Positions 14,726-20,563 of a stretch of DNA of 64,000 nucleotides are shown here, in pieces. The notes under the pieces were generated by a model. It saw only the letters and a list, made by a program, of their open reading frames with translations, had not been told where the DNA came from and searched no databases. Where the stretch lies: positions 88,501 to 152,500 of the forward strand of contig CAJHNH020006013.1 in NCBI GenBank assembly GCA_905116865.2, read 5' to 3'. Origin of the DNA: Candidula unifasciata (lineage: Eukaryota; Mollusca; Gastropoda; Stylommatophora; Geomitridae). Every line of letters begins with the position of its first letter. Positions within the stretch are counted from its first letter, which is position 1. The position numbers and the translations under genes are program-made.

Positions 14726-15408
14726 AGTGTACGTTGAGAATGCCTTGCCAATATCGTTGTTTTCTGAATACACCTGCATCCAGAACTCTTCTTGGCTTTG
14801 TTTATGGTATTTCTGTTTTAGACTTCTGTCTTTGCTAATCTCAAACAGACACCGCGGCACCCAGTCTAAGAGCCGCTGCTGTAAGCAGTTTTTTTTTTTT
14901 TTAAACAAATGAAAGAGAATTAAAAAAATACGAAAGAAGATCTGCGCAAATTTTCTGCGGTCTATGAAACTGCTGCCCAGAAACGTGTGTTGTATGTGTG
15001 AGTGTATAAGGCGTAATTGTGTGTGCATGCGCGTATATGTGGGTGCGTATGTGTGTGTATCAGTGTGTGTGTGAGAGAGAGAGAGAGATAGAGAGAGTAT
15101 GTGTGCGTGGGCGCCAGGTTGTGTGTCACGCGAGCAGGCACACGTCGAGAAGAGAAATCTTGTGTCGAGATTACTGGTTTTAACGGCGGTGACCAAAAAA
15201 TGGCGACTGTCTTTTTCTGTTGAGAAACACTGGCTCTTACCAAGCCTCGAAGAAGTTATTGAAAGTATCCTGAGAAATAAAGATGGTCGCTGTGATGTTG
15301 ACAACATCATCCACACAGTGCTGACTGGAATACAGAATATGAGCCCACCTTTGTGTGTCTGAACGTATCTTCCTCCTCCTCTTCTTCTTCTTCCTTCTTC
15401 TTCTTCTT

Positions 15409-15440
<32 letters not shown>

Positions 15441-18400
15441 TTCTTCTTCTTCTTCTTCTTCTTCTTCTTCTTCTTCTTCTTCTTCTTCTTCTTCTTCTTC
15501 TCTCTGCATTCTCTTTCGTATGCTTAGGTCAGGCCGTCAGGTGTAGCATAGGGAAAGTCAAACAAAACTGAAAGCAGAAACCCAGTGAAGCCGAGAAAGT
15601 CAGAGGAGAAAGGAGAGACGTAATAACAAAGCAACAACAACACCTGTCGGTGATTCACTTTATCGATTACGGTGTCCGATATGTGGCTAACGGTAAGGCG
15701 ACCTGGATGACACCTAGATGGTATTGATTGTCGCGCAACAAGCGCGCGGTCAAACCAGAAATACCACGAGACAGCAATCACTGGCTGGGGCACTCCTGAT
15801 GTTAGTGAAATAATGTTAACATGCACTGTGGGAGAGCAACAGGGTGTTTTGCTGTTTTGTGTAATGGGGGAAGGGAAAGAGGCAGACGGTGTTAGACTGT
15901 CTGAAATCTATCACAGATGCTCGAGGCACAGAGGAAAGGCAAGACGGACGTTTAATCAGAATGCAACTGGCCCCATTAGTATCGGAACTCTCAGCTGGCT
16001 GCTGAAGATGGGGACGGAGCGCTTATGGGAATGCCCCTAGTGCTGTGATGACGGTTCTTGAATCACATCAAATCAAATCTATCCAAGAATGAAGGTTCAA
16101 TACGCAGACAATTATCTGTGTCAGCGAAAGCGACCAGTGCTTGTTAAAGTGACACGTTAGCAAACACCGCCTTCTCCAGAATAATAAAGCTGGAGCCCGG
16201 CCGTGTTAGCGAACTAGCTGAAGCCCACGACCCGATCGAAAACCCGAGGTCTTCTCTCAAAAGTTCATTTGCTGCATGGTCAACGCACGACCGGCTCTGG
16301 CTGACATGACCGGCTCTGGTTGACGGGCCGTGCTGCTGACGTCATCATGTGGGGCGAAAGATGCGTTAACGCAGCAGCGGCTCTCAAACTTGGCGCCTCG
16401 GCACCCCGGGTGTGCCGTGTACTTTTGCCAGGGGTGCTGCGGCAATAACGAAGAAGAGTCGGCTAAAAATTGTGAAATTATTTTTAAAAAAGGGGATGTA
16501 GATACTTGAAAGTTAACATCTAAGTTGTCTTACCTCGCCACTGTCGAAAATAGTTTTTTTATTTCTTGTTTGAGAACCGCTGGGTCAACGCATCGTTAGC
16601 CCGACCCGATGACGTCAGCAGCACGGCCCGTGGTCAAACCCCGCCCCAACACGACTGCGCTACAGCCTCTGCGGTATGAAGTACTGCAACAGCATACTAC
16701 AGCCCAGACTTGGCACCATCGTATTTTAATTTCTTTAGCTCAACTTACAGACATCTGCGGGGTCAGCGATTTGCAGATGACATTGAGGTGGCATCGGTGG
16801 TGTAAACTTTGGTTACTGGCCACAACCAAAAGCTTTTACCTGGCGGGCATTATATAGAGGGGGCTGAGTGGTCTCGAGGCATGGTGTCTGCCTCGAGTGC
16901 TGGAGGTCCCGGGTTCAGGCCCCGGTGAAGGCTGGGATTTTTTCACGTGGACTTCTAGTCATTTCCCCCTGGTCCCTGGATAGTAAGATCGGACGCCCGT
17001 GTGTATTGCTGCGCAAGTAATTTAAAAAAATCCATTGGCAGTAGGAAATCGAAAAGAGTAGACTTATGACACTGCCCAGGTAAAATTTTGAGTAAAAAAT
17101 CTACCCAAAGTATTTCATTATCCTAGCCGGTGTTACGGAGTTTGTGCTTGAGTTATAAGTAGAACGGGGCACTTAGGGGTACTACCCTTGTCCCCATAAT
17201 GTTGATCCGATGTATAAACTAAACTAAAACCAAACCACAATATTGTGGATCCGTGGACTACATACATGTGCTACCAGGGCGGGGAGACTGTCGATAAATA
17301 GGAGGATATAGAACAATTTTGTTCTGGCCGCTTTTAATAAATTGAAATTGAAATAAACTTAATGCATCTGCCTCTACTTAATGACTTCCCCTCGTTCTTC
17401 CATTACTACGGAAATAGTGGTGATGAGACAACTAGACAAAGAACAACAAATGAAGTGGTTTGGACACCTAACAAGAATGCCCTGGTACTATCTGCCACAG
17501 CGAGTCACACTAAAACGTTACAACGGGTATAGAACAAGTGGAAGACCTCGGAAAAATATGGAGTGATGGCATTAAGAACAGCCTTACAGAAATTAACATC
17601 AGTCTTAATAGTGCTCTTGACAGAGCTCATCAACGAACGTTACATCTCCCCCCGACACTTCACTGAGGTACAAGGTGGAAGAGAAGAAGAAGAAGAAGAA
17701 GAAGAAGAAGAAGAAGAAGAAGAAGAAGAAGAAGAAGAAGAAGAAGAAGAAGAAGAAGAAGAAGAAGAAGAAGAAGAAGAAGAAGATAACTAGACGCAAT
17801 AGTGCCATGCCGTTATTATCATGCACAATGTTCACTGTTCGTTTTAAAGATCATCGTCATCGCACATCGGACATGACCATAAGTGCGTCGCTAACAACTC
17901 CTATTCTGTTCTGGTTGATGTAACGACGGGTGGTTCCAGCATGGTTTTCCTGACTCACGGCTCTAGCTGGTACACCAAGGGTGTGCAGTTTATTCAGTAA
18001 AAATCACTTTTCGCGAAACATTAACACGCATATACAATATCAATTAGTCATGTAAGCAGAGTGAGAGGGGGAAAAAAAAGCTATGAATTCATCAAAGTAA
18101 GATTGCCTGCCATCAACATTGTAGAACATTTTTCCTTGTAGCAACATGACAGACGTGAGTCGTGGAATGTCTCGTAGTCCTTAAGGAAGAAAATAAATGC
18201 TATAGAGAATTGTATAAACTAGCTATTTACAACATAAAACCAACAAATATGTAAGGGACAAAATTAATAAATTCGTAGGAAATCAAGATCATTCACTTCT
18301 GGCAGTGGTGGAATTTTGCAAGCTAGTTTGATTATGAAACGTGGTAAGACATGATTCTATTGGAAAGACTACTTCAAGGGACACTGTGGGGTAGTCGAAG

Positions 18401-20503
18401 AAGAGAGGGCAAAGAAAACCCATAAACGACAACACTAAAAAATGAACATGACTAAATTACTTAACACTTGTTTAACAAGCACAAAATAAAAGACAGTATT
18501 ATATGGCGAGCTCCAGCAAGCGAAGAGGTCACAGGGAGGACAGAAGAAACACTATAATGACGTTATAATGACCCTTTCAAGGCTGTTCTCAATTCTTTTG
18601 GCATTAACACAACGACATGGGAGGCTACTGCACAAGACCGTTCTAAATGGTGTAGGTCCCTCAGACATGGTGCATCGGTCTGTCAGGCAGCGGAGGTTGC
18701 ACAGACAGAGAAACGGAGGCAGACTAGAAAGAATCGTATTGCTAATCCAACACTTACTGCGGCTCCCATCTGTTGTCCGCACTGCTCAAGAACTTGTAGG
18801 GCACATATTGGACTAATCAACAACCTTTTTACCCATAATCCTCGATTATTACTACTTTGGATAAATAAACATACGTATTCCGTACTCCATAGTTGTGGAT
18901 TTCAAGCTGTACAACAGACATGGCCAATAAGACGCCTTGGGGGGGGGGGGGTGAGGGGGCGGGGGGTAGTGATGATAAGTTCGATTTCCGGCACGGTAAC
19001 TATAGATTTCGATTTTTATTTGTCCAGTGTGTTCTTCTATCTTTCTACTTTTTTTTTTCTAGGAGTGACGATGAATACATTCTCTGTTACTTTAGTAATA
19101 TATAATACTTTGGATGAAAATTAATCTTCACTCGTGATAGACGAACAGCACACAGGTTAAAGTGGTCTGTGGCGTGAAGAGGATCATCTACTTTTGTGCG
19201 GTTCCTGCCACAAAGTTTCCTCCTCGAATCTGCATGGAAACACTCGAGCTCTTTACGTTCCTATTCAATGCATTTATGTCTACGTGGACATTAAAAGCCG
19301 TAGAAAGAGAGGAAAAAATGCACACCTGAAGCATGCTAGATACGTGATGCAGGGGGAAAAGGCACGTGAGTGTCAGTGAATCATGCACATTTGATCGGTA
19401 ATTGGGGATTTTAATGCCAGCGAGCAATTCCATCGAATTTGCTACACAATGATGCATTGGGTGTATAAATTACCGTCCATTTATTCATTGCCGTTAGGAA
19501 TATCCATGCGTATGAATTAACGCCCTCATGAATGAGAAAACAGAACATTGACTTATCTCGTATAAGATCACAAATAACTGAATTAGTTACAAGCTGCTCA
19601 CTCTTCTTCTTTGTGCGTGCGTGCGAGCGCGTGTGTGTATGTGTGGTCAACATCTGCGGTGTGCCGCTAGGCGTCGTGGTTTAAAAGAGGAACGGTAGCG
19701 CTTTCGACTGCTGGGTAATATGTGATGCTGTGAAGCCGTACACTGCCAGGTACTCATTCAATCTATATACATCTAGTGCCATTGCATTTCAGATCTCAGG
19801 ATTACCATAGTGACCTCGGCACAAAGGTTGAGGCCATAAAATCTAGCCACACCAATGACTAGTCCGTCTCTTTAGAACCGCCTTATTATTCTCACAGGCG
19901 CCTATTCACATTGGGGACTTAACATCCAAAACACTTTTGTTTAATATCTTTTAGTTATGGGACTACTCACTCGCATCTTTTTTTCTGGTAGTATTAATCT
20001 CCGCTGGCAACACATGTATCAGGTCAGACGAGGTGGGATTTCTATCGAAGATACATCAGTTAAGTGGTCTAGTGTATTCGTATTTGTGGTATTGTAGATT
20101 CATGTATGCGCTAGTGAGTGCTCTCTAGCCGCGCCGTCAACATGAAGTACTTTGCGTATAGTCTGATATATTCTAGGTCTCCCTCTCCCTCTTGGTCTGT
20201 CCTGTAGACTCTAGCAGCCAGGAGCGTGGCCACTATTGTAGAGACCATGTATTATCCATGCAGCATGACCATTCCTCCCATCCTAAGCCTGTTTAATTAA
20301 CTTCTACAAAATGTAAAAACCAATACAAGGAACATATTATATACTGGGCCGTATCAGTAGAGCAGTGCTATGCATGACTACATGACGAATGTGTTGGGCC
20401 GAAAGGCGCAGATGTGCTGTCCTAGCTGTAAACTACAACGCAACGTCCCAGCCGTCCTTTTAAGAACGAAGAAGAAAAAGAAGGGCGGAGGAAGAGGAAG
20501 AGG

Positions 20504-20563
<60 letters not shown>

